Below, one piece after another: positions 22,487 to 31,062 of a stretch of DNA of 64,000 nucleotides (positions within the stretch are counted from its first letter, which is position 1; every line of letters begins with the position of its first letter). Under the pieces are notes generated by a model, which searched no databases, was not told the DNA's origin, and saw only the letters and a program-made list of their open reading frames with translations. The DNA is taken from positions 1 through 64,000 of the forward strand of contig PLGM01000293.1 in the NCBI GenBank assembly GCA_003139795.1, read 5' to 3'. The translations under genes and the position numbers were made by a program. Source of the DNA: Acidobacteriaceae bacterium. Lineage in GTDB: Bacteria > Acidobacteriota > Terriglobia > Terriglobales > Acidobacteriaceae.

Positions 22487-24610
22487 CTAACTCCGCAGCC
22501 GCGCTCCCGCCTTGCCAACAGCTTCCACCACCCGCTCCTGGAAGCTCTTGAGCTCTTCCTCGCGCAGCGTGCGGTCTGCCGCCTGGAAGGTCGCGCCCAG
22601 CAGCAGCGAGTACTCCCCCGCGCCCAGCCGCGCATCGCGAAACACCTCCCGCACCCGCCACTCCACCAGTTCGGGAATCTGCAATCCCGCCAATGCCTGG
22701 TCAATCTTCTCCCAGCCAATGCTCTCGTCCAGAACCAGCGAAAAATCGCGCCGCACCGGCTGGAAACGCGAAATCTCTCTTGCAATCGGTTTGCGCAACG
22801 GCAGCTTGTACAGCCGGTCCAGATAAAGCTCGCCCACCAGCACCGGCTCCTTCAGCTTGCGGGCCGCGGCCTCGCGCGGATGCAGTTGCCCAAACCACCC
22901 CACCGTCGCTCCCTCCACTGCAACCCGCGCTGCCCGGTAAGGGTGCAGCCACCCCGGCGTGAGCCCGGCCTCCGCTGGAAAGCGGTCAAAGTAAACGCCC
23001 CGTGCCTGGAACCGCGCTAGCACCTGCTCTACCGCGCCCTTCACGTCATGGAAATCGATAGCCCGCGCCGGATGCAGCGGTCCCTGTTCCGGCAAACTGC
23101 CTACCGCGCCGAACGCCACCGCCGCCCGCTCCTCCACCTTCTCCGTCGTCCCGCTGAAGACCGTGCCCAGCTCGAACAGCCGCACGTCGCTCACGTCGCG
23201 GTGCAGGTTCCCGGCAATCATCCCCAGCATCCCCGGCACCAGCGACGGCCGCAGCACGCCGGCCTCCTCGCTGAGCGGATTGCCCAGCGGAACCGTGAGC
23301 CCCGGTTGCGGCGCCGTCAATGCAGCCTCCGCCGCCGAGCAGAAGGTGCTCGCAATCGCCTCATGGAACCCCGCCGCAAGCAGCGTTCGCCGCACCGCCG
23401 TCTCGCTCTCCGCCCACGGCAGCGCGCGCACCCCTTCGCCAAACTCCGGCAGCGTGTTGGCAAAGCGGTTATACCCGTAAACCCGCGCGACCTCCTCGAT
23501 CAGATCGATCTCCCGCTCCAGATCAAGCCGCCAACTCGGCAAACTCACCAGCCAGGCCGCATCGGCCTCACTCGCTACCCCCGCGAACTCCGCTAACGTG
23601 CATCCCAGCGCCGTCAGCACACCCTCCACGGTCGCCGCGGTAATCCCTTCCTCATCCACGGTCTTGCCTAGAATCCGCCGCACCTCGCTGAGCGCCAGCG
23701 CCACCGGCTTGCGGTTGGCGGTCCGCGCCTCAAGCTCCGCGACCCGCACGTCCACCAACTCGCCCTCAATCCACCCCCCGTTGGCCAGCAGAATCTTGCT
23801 CACCAGCGCGGAAGCCACCGGCGCCGCATGGAAGTCCGCCCCGCGCTCGAAGCGATGACTCGCATCCGTGTGCAGCCCGTGCCGCCGCGCCGTCCGCCGC
23901 ACCGCCATCGGTTCAAACCACGCCGCCTCCACCAGCACGTTCGTCGTCGCCGGCGTAATCATCGTGTCCCAGCCGCCCATCACCCCAGCCAGACCCAGTG
24001 GCTTCGCATGATCGGCCACAACCAGGTCTTCCGCATCGAGCGTCCTCTCCACGCCGTCCAGCGTCTTCAGCCGCTCGCCCTTGCGCGCCCGCCGCACCAC
24101 GATGCCCCCCTCGATCTTGTCCAGGTCGAAGACGTGCGTCGGCTGCCCCATCGCCAGCCAGGCAAAGTTCGTAGCGTCGACAGCATTCGAGATCTGTTTC
24201 TGTTCCAGCAGCCCAAAGTAGGTAGCCACCTCAGCGCCCGCAAACCAGTCCCGCGAGTCGCCTATAGCAATGCCGCGCAGCACCCGCGCCGTAAATCGTC
24301 CGCACGCGTCCTGGGCCTCGATCCGCACCGGAAAGGGCCCCGCGGCAGCCCGCGCCTCAGGCAGCGCGAAATCAAGCCCCGCCAGCCGAAGCCCATAGAT
24401 CGCCGCCGCCTCCCGCGCCACCCCGTAGTGGTTCATCGCATCCACACGGTTGGTCGTAATGTCCGTCTCGTAGAGCGACCCGTTCCCGCCGCCTAGGTCG
24501 AAAACCCCCTCGACGGCGATCCCGCGCAACGTCAGGTCTTCCGCCAGCCGCGCATCGTCCACCGGCAGTCCCGGTAGATACGCTCTAAGCCATTTCGTAA
24601 GTATTTTCAT
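22487..24610 (-). CDS. pheT: Phenylalanine--tRNA ligase beta subunit
   Basis: MKILTKWLRAYLPG start, B3/B4, B5 and anticodon-binding-type C-terminus (FQPVRRDFSLVLDESIGWEKI). Confidence 0.96.
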   Translation of the reverse strand: MKILTKWLRAYLPGLPVDDARLAEDLTLRGIAVEGVFDLGGGNGSLYETDITTNRVDAMNHYGVAREAAAIYGLRLAGLDFALPEARAAAGPFPVRIEAQDACGRFTARVLRGIAIGDSRDWFAGAEVATYFGLLEQKQISNAVDATNFAWLAMGQPTHVFDLDKIEGGIVVRRARKGERLKTLDGVERTLDAEDLVVADHAKPLGLAGVMGGWDTMITPATTNVLVEAAWFEPMAVRRTARRHGLHTDASHRFERGADFHAAPVASALVSKILLANGGWIEGELVDVRVAELEARTANRKPVALALSEVRRILGKTVDEEGITAATVEGVLTALGCTLAEFAGVASEADAAWLVSLPSWRLDLEREIDLIEEVARVYGYNRFANTLPEFGEGVRALPWAESETAVRRTLLAAGFHEAIASTFCSAAEAALTAPQPGLTVPLGNPLSEEAGVLRPSLVPGMLGMIAGNLHRDVSDVRLFELGTVFSGTTEKVEERAAVAFGAVGSLPEQGPLHPARAIDFHDVKGAVEQVLARFQARGVYFDRFPAEAGLTPGWLHPYRAARVAVEGATVGWFGQLHPREAAARKLKEPVLVGELYLDRLYKLPLRKPIAREISRFQPVRRDFSLVLDESIGWEKIDQALAGLQIPELVEWRVREVFRDARLGAGEYSLLLGATFQAADRTLREEELKSFQERVVEAVGKAGARLRS

Positions 24611-24624
24611 CGTTATTACCTGGT

Positions 24625-24675
24625 AGCAAGTTAGCGTGCGCTGCGCACACAATCGCAAGTTAGCAAGTTAGCGGG
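24625..24675 (+). repeat. Left inverted repeat of the IVS-like element
   Basis: AGCAAGTTAGCGTGCGCTGCGCACACAATCGCAAGTTAGCAAGTTAGCGGG. Confidence 0.88.
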
Positions 24676-24691
24676 TTCCCTCGTTTCCCGA

Positions 24692-25072
24692 TCAGGGCTC
24701 CAATTTCCCTAACAGTCCGTTGATGAGCTTCGCGGTTTCCGTCGCCAGTTCGAGTAACTTCCGGGAAGAATCCTGGTCAATGAACCTCAGACCACACGCC
24801 AACTCATTCTGCGTTTCAAATTCATACAACGACCCACGCGCCGACCCAAGCGATCTGCGCAACTCAGCGTCCGTCAGCTTCCCATGGCCTTCGGCAATAT
24901 GGCTTGCGACCGAAACGGCCGACCGGCGCATCTGCATTCGCAGGCCGAAGGTTTCGGATTTTGGAAACTCCTCCGTCCGTAGGTAAACCTCACGGGCCAA
25001 CTCCATCGCCCTCTGCCAGACGAGTAAATCGCGAAAATGCCGGGTCCTTGCCATAAGCGACCGTTCCCCCAC
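24692..25072 (-). CDS. Four helix bundle protein (23S rRNA intervening-sequence/S23 family)
   Basis: FRDLLVWQRAMELAREVYLRTEEFPKSETFGLRMQMRRSAVSVASHIAEGHGK...EFETQNELA matches the S23/IVP family pattern. ATG at 25054 is an alternative start. Confidence 0.93.
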   Translation of the reverse strand: MGERSLMARTRHFRDLLVWQRAMELAREVYLRTEEFPKSETFGLRMQMRRSAVSVASHIAEGHGKLTDAELRRSLGSARGSLYEFETQNELACGLRFIDQDSSRKLLELATETAKLINGLLGKLEP

Positions 25073-25076
25073 AACC

Positions 25077-25127
25077 CCCGCTAACTTGCTAACTCGCCAA
25101 TGTGCGCGCAGCGCACGCTAACTTGCT
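25077..25127 (-). repeat. Right inverted repeat of the IVS-like element
   Basis: Reverse complement AGCAAGTTAGCGTGCGCTGCGCGCACATTGGCGAGTTAGCAAGTTAGCGGG. Confidence 0.88.
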
Positions 25128-25132
25128 GCTTC

Positions 25133-26239
25133 TCACGCAAACTGCCCCAGAAACCGCATATCTCCCGCAAAAAACTGCCCCATCTCGCTCACTCCATACT
25201 TCATCATGGCAATGCGGTCGGCGCCCATGCCAAAGGCAAAGCCTGAAATCTTCTTCGCATCGTATGCAGCCTGCTTTTCGGCGGCGAACGCAAACACCGC
25301 GGGGTCCACCATGCCGCAACCCAGCAGTTCAATCCACCCCGAATGCTTGCACTTGCGGCAGCCCTTCCCGCCGCAGAAGATGCAACTGATCTGCAAGTCG
25401 GCGCTCGGCTCGGTGAAAGGGAAGAATGAAGGAAAAAACCGCGTCTTCACCGCCGAGCCGAACAGCGCCTTCATGGCGTGGTCCAGCGTACCCTTCAGGT
25501 CGCTGAAGGTGATGTTCGTGTCCACGCAGAGCCCCTCCACCTGGTGGAAGATCGGCGAATGCGTCGCGTCGGCCGCGTCGTTGCGGTGTATCTTGCCGGG
25601 AATGATGATGCGCACCGGCGGCGGTTGCAACTCCATGGTCCGCATCTGCACCGGCGAAGTGTGCGTGCGCAACAGCAGCCGGTCGCGCAGCGGCCGCCGC
25701 TCCTGCCCGGCCACCACCAGCGTGTCCTGCGTATCCCGCGCCGGATGGTCCGGCGGAAAGTTCATGCTCTCGAAGTTGTAGTAATCGGTCTCGACCTCCG
25801 GCCCCACGCCCACCGAGTAGCCCAGCGCCGCAAACACCTGCGTAATCTCGTTCAGCGTCCGCGTAATCGGATGCTCGGCCCCGGTCAGCCGCCGCGTCCC
25901 CGGCAGCGTGATGTCGATCGACTCAGCCGCCAGAGCCGCATCGCTCGGCCCCGCACCGGTCGCCTCGTGGAGCAAACGCTCCACCAGTTCCTTGAGTTTC
26001 TTGAAGCGCTCGCCCACTGGCTTTTTGAACTCAGGCGGCGCAGAGTTGAGCCAGCGGCTGGAGATCTCGTTTAGCAGGCCCTGCTTGCGGCCAAACCACC
26101 GCAGGCGAAAAGCTTCGGCCGCCTCGGGACTGTCGAGCGATGCAGCGTTATTGCGCGCCTGTTGCCCCACCACGCCGAACGCCTGGTCCAGCGCGGCCTC
26201 ATCAAAGGCCGTCAGATTGGGAATCGCTTCGTTCGTCAT
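25133..26239 (-). CDS. pheS: Phenylalanine--tRNA ligase alpha subunit
   Basis: MTNEAIPNLTAFDEAALDQAF start, HPITRTLNEI, RDTQDTLVVAGQ, TEPSADLQISCIFCGGKGCRKCKHSGWIELLGCGMVDP, FGMGADRIAMMKYGV. Confidence 0.96.
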   Translation of the reverse strand: MTNEAIPNLTAFDEAALDQAFGVVGQQARNNAASLDSPEAAEAFRLRWFGRKQGLLNEISSRWLNSAPPEFKKPVGERFKKLKELVERLLHEATGAGPSDAALAAESIDITLPGTRRLTGAEHPITRTLNEITQVFAALGYSVGVGPEVETDYYNFESMNFPPDHPARDTQDTLVVAGQERRPLRDRLLLRTHTSPVQMRTMELQPPPVRIIIPGKIHRNDAADATHSPIFHQVEGLCVDTNITFSDLKGTLDHAMKALFGSAVKTRFFPSFFPFTEPSADLQISCIFCGGKGCRKCKHSGWIELLGCGMVDPAVFAFAAEKQAAYDAKKISGFAFGMGADRIAMMKYGVSEMGQFFAGDMRFLGQFA

Positions 26240-26293
26240 GTGTAAACAGCAGGATAAACCACCGCCTGTGCAAGTTCCGGTATTCTCATTTCC

Positions 26294-27286
26294 ATGAAGC
26301 TCCCACGCCTGGCTCTCGTCCTCGTTCTTGCCGCCTCTTCCGCCGCCTTCTCCACCCCGGCCGCCGCTCAACCCTCCGTCTACCCCCAGCAGGAGGGCTA
26401 CGTGGACGCCCACGGCGTGCTCATCTATTACGTGGCTTTCGGCGACGGCTCGCCGCTAGTCGTCGTCCACGGTGGTCCCGGCGCCAATCATGACTACTTC
26501 CTCCCCTGGCTGCTCCCGCTGGCCCGCGCCCATCGCCTCATCTTCATCGACGAGCGCGGTTCCGGCCGCTCCCAGCGCCTCCAGGACGCAAGTCTCTACA
26601 CCGTCGAAGCCATGGTCGAAGACGTCGAAGACCTCCGCGTAGCTCTCAACCTGGGCAAGATCTCGCTGCTCGGCCACAGCTACGGCGGCGTCCTGGCCCA
26701 GGCCTACGCCCTCAAGTACCAGCAGAACCTCACCCGCCTCATCCTCGACAGCACCTTCCCCTCCACCCGCCAGATGAACGAAGTCCTGGCCCGCGAAAAG
26801 GCGCAGATGCCGCCCGCCAAACTCGCCCGCCTCAACCAGCTCGAACAGGCCGGTCTTTTCGGCAAAGGCGAAGCCTGGGAGCACGGCCGCTACCCCGCCG
26901 AATATGCCACGCTGGCCTGGGGTCCCGGCTATTTTCCATTCCTCTACGGCGCCCGCCCCGACTCCACCTACGACCCCGCCACCGGCGCCCCCACCAACTG
27001 GGAGCTCTACCGCGCCATGTGGGGCGAGCACGGCGAGTTCGTCATCGACGGCAACCTCAAATCCGTCGAGTACGTCGACCGCTTGCCCTCCATCCACGTC
27101 CCCACGCTCATCCTCGCCGGCGACCACGACGAGTGCGATCCCTCCCTCAGCCGCGAGATGCACGAAAAAATCGCCGGCTCACAGCTGGTCATCCTCCCCA
27201 ACAGCGGCCACATGAACTTCGTCGACCAACCAGACCTCTGGCAGCAAGCTGTCGAAGGGTTTTTGAGTGGAAAGTCTGTGCAATAG
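26294..27286 (+). CDS. Alpha/beta hydrolase, proline iminopeptidase-like, secreted
   Basis: VVVHGGPGANHDYFLP, IDERGSGRSQR, LLGHSYGGVLAQAYALKY, LAGDHDECDP, signal peptide. Confidence 0.87.
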   Translation: MKLPRLALVLVLAASSAAFSTPAAAQPSVYPQQEGYVDAHGVLIYYVAFGDGSPLVVVHGGPGANHDYFLPWLLPLARAHRLIFIDERGSGRSQRLQDASLYTVEAMVEDVEDLRVALNLGKISLLGHSYGGVLAQAYALKYQQNLTRLILDSTFPSTRQMNEVLAREKAQMPPAKLARLNQLEQAGLFGKGEAWEHGRYPAEYATLAWGPGYFPFLYGARPDSTYDPATGAPTNWELYRAMWGEHGEFVIDGNLKSVEYVDRLPSIHVPTLILAGDHDECDPSLSREMHEKIAGSQLVILPNSGHMNFVDQPDLWQQAVEGFLSGKSVQ

Positions 27287-27300
27287 GCGAAAATCTCGGG

Positions 27301-27354
27301 GCTATTCTTGCGTTTTCGACGTTAATTGCCGAAAACGCGAGAATAGCTGTTTTT
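27301..27354. terminator. Bidirectional intrinsic terminator between convergent hydrolase and rplT
   Basis: GCTATTCTTGCGTTTTCG...CGAAAACGCGAGAATAGC (17 of 18 paired) followed by TGTTTTT. Confidence 0.82.
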
Positions 27355-27434
27355 CGCCACCTTATCCCAAACGCAGAACGGCCCGGAACCATGTGGATTC
27401 CGGGCTGTCTTATCTACCTGCAACTGCCGAACCG

Positions 27435-27809
27435 CTAAGCTGCCTTCGTCTCCGCAGCCAGCGCCGCCTTGGCCTGCTCCACCAGCTTGGTGAAGCCAGC
27501 CGCGTCCTTCACGGCAATGTCAGCCAGAATTTTGCGGTCCAGCTCGATCCCGGCCTTCTTCAGCCCGTTGATGAACTGCGAGTAGCTGGTGCCGTTCAGC
27601 TTGGCCGCGGCCGAGATGCGCACGATCCACAGCGAGCGGAACTGCCGCTTCTTCTGCTTGCGGCCGGTGTAGGCAAACTTCAGGCCGCGCTCCACGGCTT
27701 CCTGCGCTGCCTGGTAGAGCTTCGATTTCGTCAGGAAGTAGCCGCTTGCCCGGTCGAGAATCTTCTTCCGGCGGTCACTCCGCTTGGTACTGCGTTTTAC
27801 GCGGGGCAT
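27435..27809 (-). CDS. rplT: 50S ribosomal protein L20
   Basis: [65 protein letters not shown]. Confidence 0.97.
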   Translation of the reverse strand: MPRVKRSTKRSDRRKKILDRASGYFLTKSKLYQAAQEAVERGLKFAYTGRKQKKRQFRSLWIVRISAAAKLNGTSYSQFINGLKKAGIELDRKILADIAVKDAAGFTKLVEQAKAALAAETKAA

Positions 27810-28034
27810 TGGGGTTCTCCATTTTGCGTTCGTCGGTTACGCGGCTGGAGGCAGGAGGCCCTCACCCGTCAGGGTGGGAGCGGGAAGCCTCTTCGCTCGC
27901 TTCTACAAGCCTGGATCTCTCGGCTTTCTCCGGACTCCAACAAACCGTCCGTTCTGCCGGGGGCCCGCGTCCGCCGCGGCGGATTCGCTCGAGCCCTGAA
28001 GCGCCGATTCCGTCTTATGGGATCGGCGCAGCGA

Positions 28035-28232
28035 TCAGGCGTAAGGAATCATGCGCGCCACCTTCGCGTAGTCGCCGTCTGAAACCAGCAGGGTCCGTCC
28101 CAGCTTGCGTTTCACCTTTGGCGGCTTCGACGTTAGGATGTGCCGCGTCTTCGTCTGGCCCCGCTTGATCTTGCCGGTACCAGTCTTGCTGAAGCGCTTG
28201 GCCGCGCCCGTATGGGTCTTTAACTTGGGCAT
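28035..28232 (-). CDS. rpmI: 50S ribosomal protein L35
   Basis: [50 protein letters not shown]. Confidence 0.96.
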   Translation of the reverse strand: MPKLKTHTGAAKRFSKTGTGKIKRGQTKTRHILTSKPPKVKRKLGRTLLVSDGDYAKVARMIPYA

Positions 28233-28569
28233 TGTCTTCTCTTTGTCCGCCAGAGTGGGTCGACTCCAGATTGGATCACTCTGGCGCATGGCCTGTGAGA
28301 CAGAAATCTCCCTGCCCTCTTGAGGCTTCCATAAGTATACCGCAGCCCCGTTCTCCCCGCCACAGGTCCTCGATGCCAGGCTGAAAGGCCACCCGCCCGC
28401 CTCGTCCGTGGCCCACTTCCGACAGAAACCGCCCCCTTGCCGGCGTCCAACGACGGGCCGTCAACCACGCTGTCCCGTTTCGGCCCCCGGTTTCAATTGC
28501 GTCAAATTCCACCACAATTTGCTCCAATCCTCCATGGTCCTCGGCCTCAGCCCGGCGTAGTGTTAGCGC

Positions 28570-29433
28570 GTGGCCGTCCTCTCCGTCGATCTCGCCTACC
28601 GCCGCTGGTCCGATCTCGGCATCGTCCTGCTGGACCGTGCGCGCCCGCCGCAGTCCCGCAATCAGGTCGAATCCGGCCCCGGTCTACCGCTCCCGCCGCT
28701 GTTCACAAGCCCGGAGCAACCCGGCTCGGCCGACTGCCCCATCGCCTGCGAAATCATCCCCTCCATGCCTCTCGAAGACGACCCCGGCCCCGTGGACGCC
28801 AATATCCTCGCCGGCCGTCTCAACCACCTCTGCGCCGTGCGCGGCATCCGGGTCATCCTGCTCGACGGACCTCAGGCCTGGAAATCCTGCTCCAACGGCC
28901 TCGAACACGCCAGGGTCAGCGAGCGGCAGCTTAACACCGCCGCCAAAACCGGCCTGCCCGGCATGGTCAAGCCCCTCACCTACCGCCCCTTCGCCGAGTT
29001 CTGCCTGGATGTCTACGACGCCCTCTGCCGCCGCGGCTGGCGACGCCTCGAAACGCGGGACCAACCCGGCTCGCCCCAGGAGCGTGTCCTCGTCGAGAGT
29101 TATCCTCATGCCGCCTGGAAGTCCCTGGGCCTCAAACCCCTGCCCTCCAAGCGCCGGGCAAAAGTCAGCGATCTGGCTGAAGCCTATGGCGCCCTGCGCT
29201 CCCTGATCCCGATCACGACGGACCGTCCGCCCAACCACGACCAGCTTCAGGCCATCGTCGGCGGCCTGCCCGGCCTGGCCCTCGAGGAGCGCAACACCGC
29301 CGCCGCCCGCATTGTCGGCAATCCTCCCCGCCGCGAAGACGGCCACTGGCGCGAAGGCTTCATCGTCCTGCCAGTGCCCCCGCCCCGGCCTCTCAACCTG
29401 GGTTGGCTCAACAGCATGCGCTGGCTGGACTAG
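28570..29433 (+). CDS. DUF429-like hypothetical protein
   Basis: MAVLSVDLAYRRWSDLGIVLLDRA...ILLDGPQAWK...VLVESYPHAAWKSLG resembles the DUF429 RNase H-fold layout. Confidence 0.6.
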   Translation: MAVLSVDLAYRRWSDLGIVLLDRARPPQSRNQVESGPGLPLPPLFTSPEQPGSADCPIACEIIPSMPLEDDPGPVDANILAGRLNHLCAVRGIRVILLDGPQAWKSCSNGLEHARVSERQLNTAAKTGLPGMVKPLTYRPFAEFCLDVYDALCRRGWRRLETRDQPGSPQERVLVESYPHAAWKSLGLKPLPSKRRAKVSDLAEAYGALRSLIPITTDRPPNHDQLQAIVGGLPGLALEERNTAAARIVGNPPRREDGHWREGFIVLPVPPPRPLNLGWLNSMRWLD

Positions 29434-29449
29434 GAAGCAGATTGGCCCC

Positions 29450-29485
29450 CAATAAAAGCAAGCCGCCCGAGCGGGCGGCCTGCTT
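29450..29485 (-). terminator. Intrinsic terminator of infC
   Basis: Minus strand AAGCAGGCCGCCCGCTCGGGCGGCTTGCTTTTATT. Confidence 0.85.
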
Positions 29486-29507
29486 GGATGCTGTCGAGCC
29501 TCGAGCG

Positions 29508-30101
29508 CTATTGCGCCTGTGGAACCGGAGCACTGGCTGGCGCCGCCGGCTTGGCCTTGGGAGCTTCCTGCTTCTTCGCCGGCGCCAGAATCGCGTGCAG
29601 AATCGTCCCCTCCATGCGCGGCATGAACTCCACGATCCCCGCCTCGCCAATGTCCTGGATCAACCGGTTGATGATCGCGTAGCCCAGTTCGCGGTGGGCC
29701 ATCTGCCGGCCGCGGAAGCGAAGGCTGGCCTTCACCTTGTCCCCATCGACAAGGAACCGCACCGCCTGGTTCTTCTTGGTCTGGTAATCGTGTTCGTCCA
29801 CGGTCACTGAAAACTTGACCTCCTTGACCGTGATCACCTTTTGCTTCTTGCGCGCCGCCCGTTCGCTTTTTTCCTTCTCGTAGAGGTACCGCCCGTAGTC
29901 CTGGATGCGGCACACCGGAGGGACCGCATTGGGTGAAACCTCCACCAGGTCCAGCCCGCGCTCTCGGGCAATCTTCAGCGCCTCAAAGGGCGGAAGAATA
30001 CCCATCTGTTCGCCGTTTTCGTCGATGACGCGAATTTCGCGCGCGCGAATTCGATCGTTAATGCGGATAAAAGACTTTGCCGAACGTTTATCGAGTGCGA
30101 T
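29508..30101 (-). CDS. infC: Translation initiation factor IF-3, probable AUC start
   Basis: SFIRINDRIRAREIRVIDENGEQMGILPPFEALKIARERGLDLVEVSPNAVPPVCRIQDYGRYLYEK. TGGAGGAGCACC-ATC places a strong SD 6 nt before ATC at 30101. The ORF-track start at 30164 is GTG with no comparable SD noted. Confidence 0.9.
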   Translation of the reverse strand: MALDKRSAKSFIRINDRIRAREIRVIDENGEQMGILPPFEALKIARERGLDLVEVSPNAVPPVCRIQDYGRYLYEKEKSERAARKKQKVITVKEVKFSVTVDEHDYQTKKNQAVRFLVDGDKVKASLRFRGRQMAHRELGYAIINRLIQDIGEAGIVEFMPRMEGTILHAILAPAKKQEAPKAKPAAPASAPVPQAQ

Positions 30102-30369
30102 GGTGCTCCTCCAAAAGTCATTGCTTCCCGCCTCCGGGGTCTTCCGGAATCGCCGCGGGTACACGAACGCACACTGAGTATAGCATTGGCTTGGCTGCGC
30201 CGAACGAATGGTTTACGGCAGGTTTGCGTTTGCGATGTGCAGAATTGACCGCCAGCCCGCCGCGGAGTGGTCCCGTTCCCGCAATCGCCCCGGAATCCGT
30301 CCAGCCAGCAAGCCGTACCTTCTCTTGTGATATCGTATATATAGGTAGATAAACAGGAGGACAGGCACC

Positions 30370-30627
30370 ATGCCCATCAGTATCAAAACCCCCGAAGCCG
30401 ACCGGCTCGCCCGCCAACTTGCAGCCACCACCGGGGAGACCATCACCGTTGCGGTGATCATTGCCATGCGCGAGCGCCTCGCCCGTGAAGAGCGCAAACG
30501 GCAGAACACGGACGCTTTACTTGAGGAGGTTCGGGCCATCAGCCATCATTGCGCGTCGCTGCCCGTGTTGGACACACGCACTGACGACGAAATCCTCGGT
30601 TACGACGAGAACGGGATTCCTTCATGA
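30370..30627 (+). CDS. VapB-type antitoxin (PSK operon/Rv0623-like)
   Basis: [40 protein letters not shown], directly upstream of a PIN toxin. Confidence 0.88.
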   Translation: MPISIKTPEADRLARQLAATTGETITVAVIIAMRERLAREERKRQNTDALLEEVRAISHHCASLPVLDTRTDDEILGYDENGIPS

Positions 30628-31016
30628 TCGTTGACTCCTCGGCTATGCTCGCAATCCTGTTTGAGGAGCCGGAGGGGCGGCTGCTCGATGCCTACATTGC
30701 CAGGAACCCCGTCTGCCGCATGTCCTCTGCGGGCTTCCTGGAGGCTTCCATGATTCTGCAATCGCGAAGAGGTGTGGATGGCGTACGAGACCTCGATCTG
30801 CTGATCGTGCGATTCAGAATCGAAATCGTCGCCTTTACCGAATCCCAGGCGCGCTTGGCTCGCGAAGCCTTTAAACGCTACGGCAAGGGCCGCCATCCAG
30901 CCCAGCTCAACTTCGGCGACTGCATTGCCTATGCCCTGGCCAAGGAAACCGGCGAAGAGCTTCTCTTCAAAGGAATCGATTTTGCTCAAACGGATATTGC
31001 CGCTGCGTCCTATTGA
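30624..31016 (+). CDS. VapC-type PIN domain ribonuclease toxin
   Basis: [60 protein letters not shown] overlap with the antitoxin. Confidence 0.93.
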   Translation: MIVDSSAMLAILFEEPEGRLLDAYIARNPVCRMSSAGFLEASMILQSRRGVDGVRDLDLLIVRFRIEIVAFTESQARLAREAFKRYGKGRHPAQLNFGDCIAYALAKETGEELLFKGIDFAQTDIAAASY

Positions 31017-31062
31017 ATGCAGCTCTGCTGGCCCAGGATTCCAGGTCTGCCGTTTGCTCCGC

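Larger units (their letters stand above)
24625..25127. mobile_element. IVS-like element: four-helix-bundle gene bounded by 51-bp inverted repeats
   Basis: Left arm 24625-24675 and right arm 25077-25127 are inverted copies (47/51 by eye) enclosing the S23-type ORF. The element fills the pheS-pheT gap. Confidence 0.72.

Noticed and set aside
24625-25127. Diversity-generating retroelement (Avd is also a four-helix-bundle protein)
   Set aside because: No reverse transcriptase or template/variable repeat pair nearby. The S23/IVP reading fits better.
27381-27405. Second hairpin GCCCGGAA...TTCCGGGC downstream of rplT
   Set aside because: Good stem but no T-tract on either strand. Kept only as a possible RNA stabiliser.
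28684-29913. 409-aa minus ORF
   Set aside because: Shadow of the DUF429-like gene that runs through infC in another frame and crosses a strong terminator.
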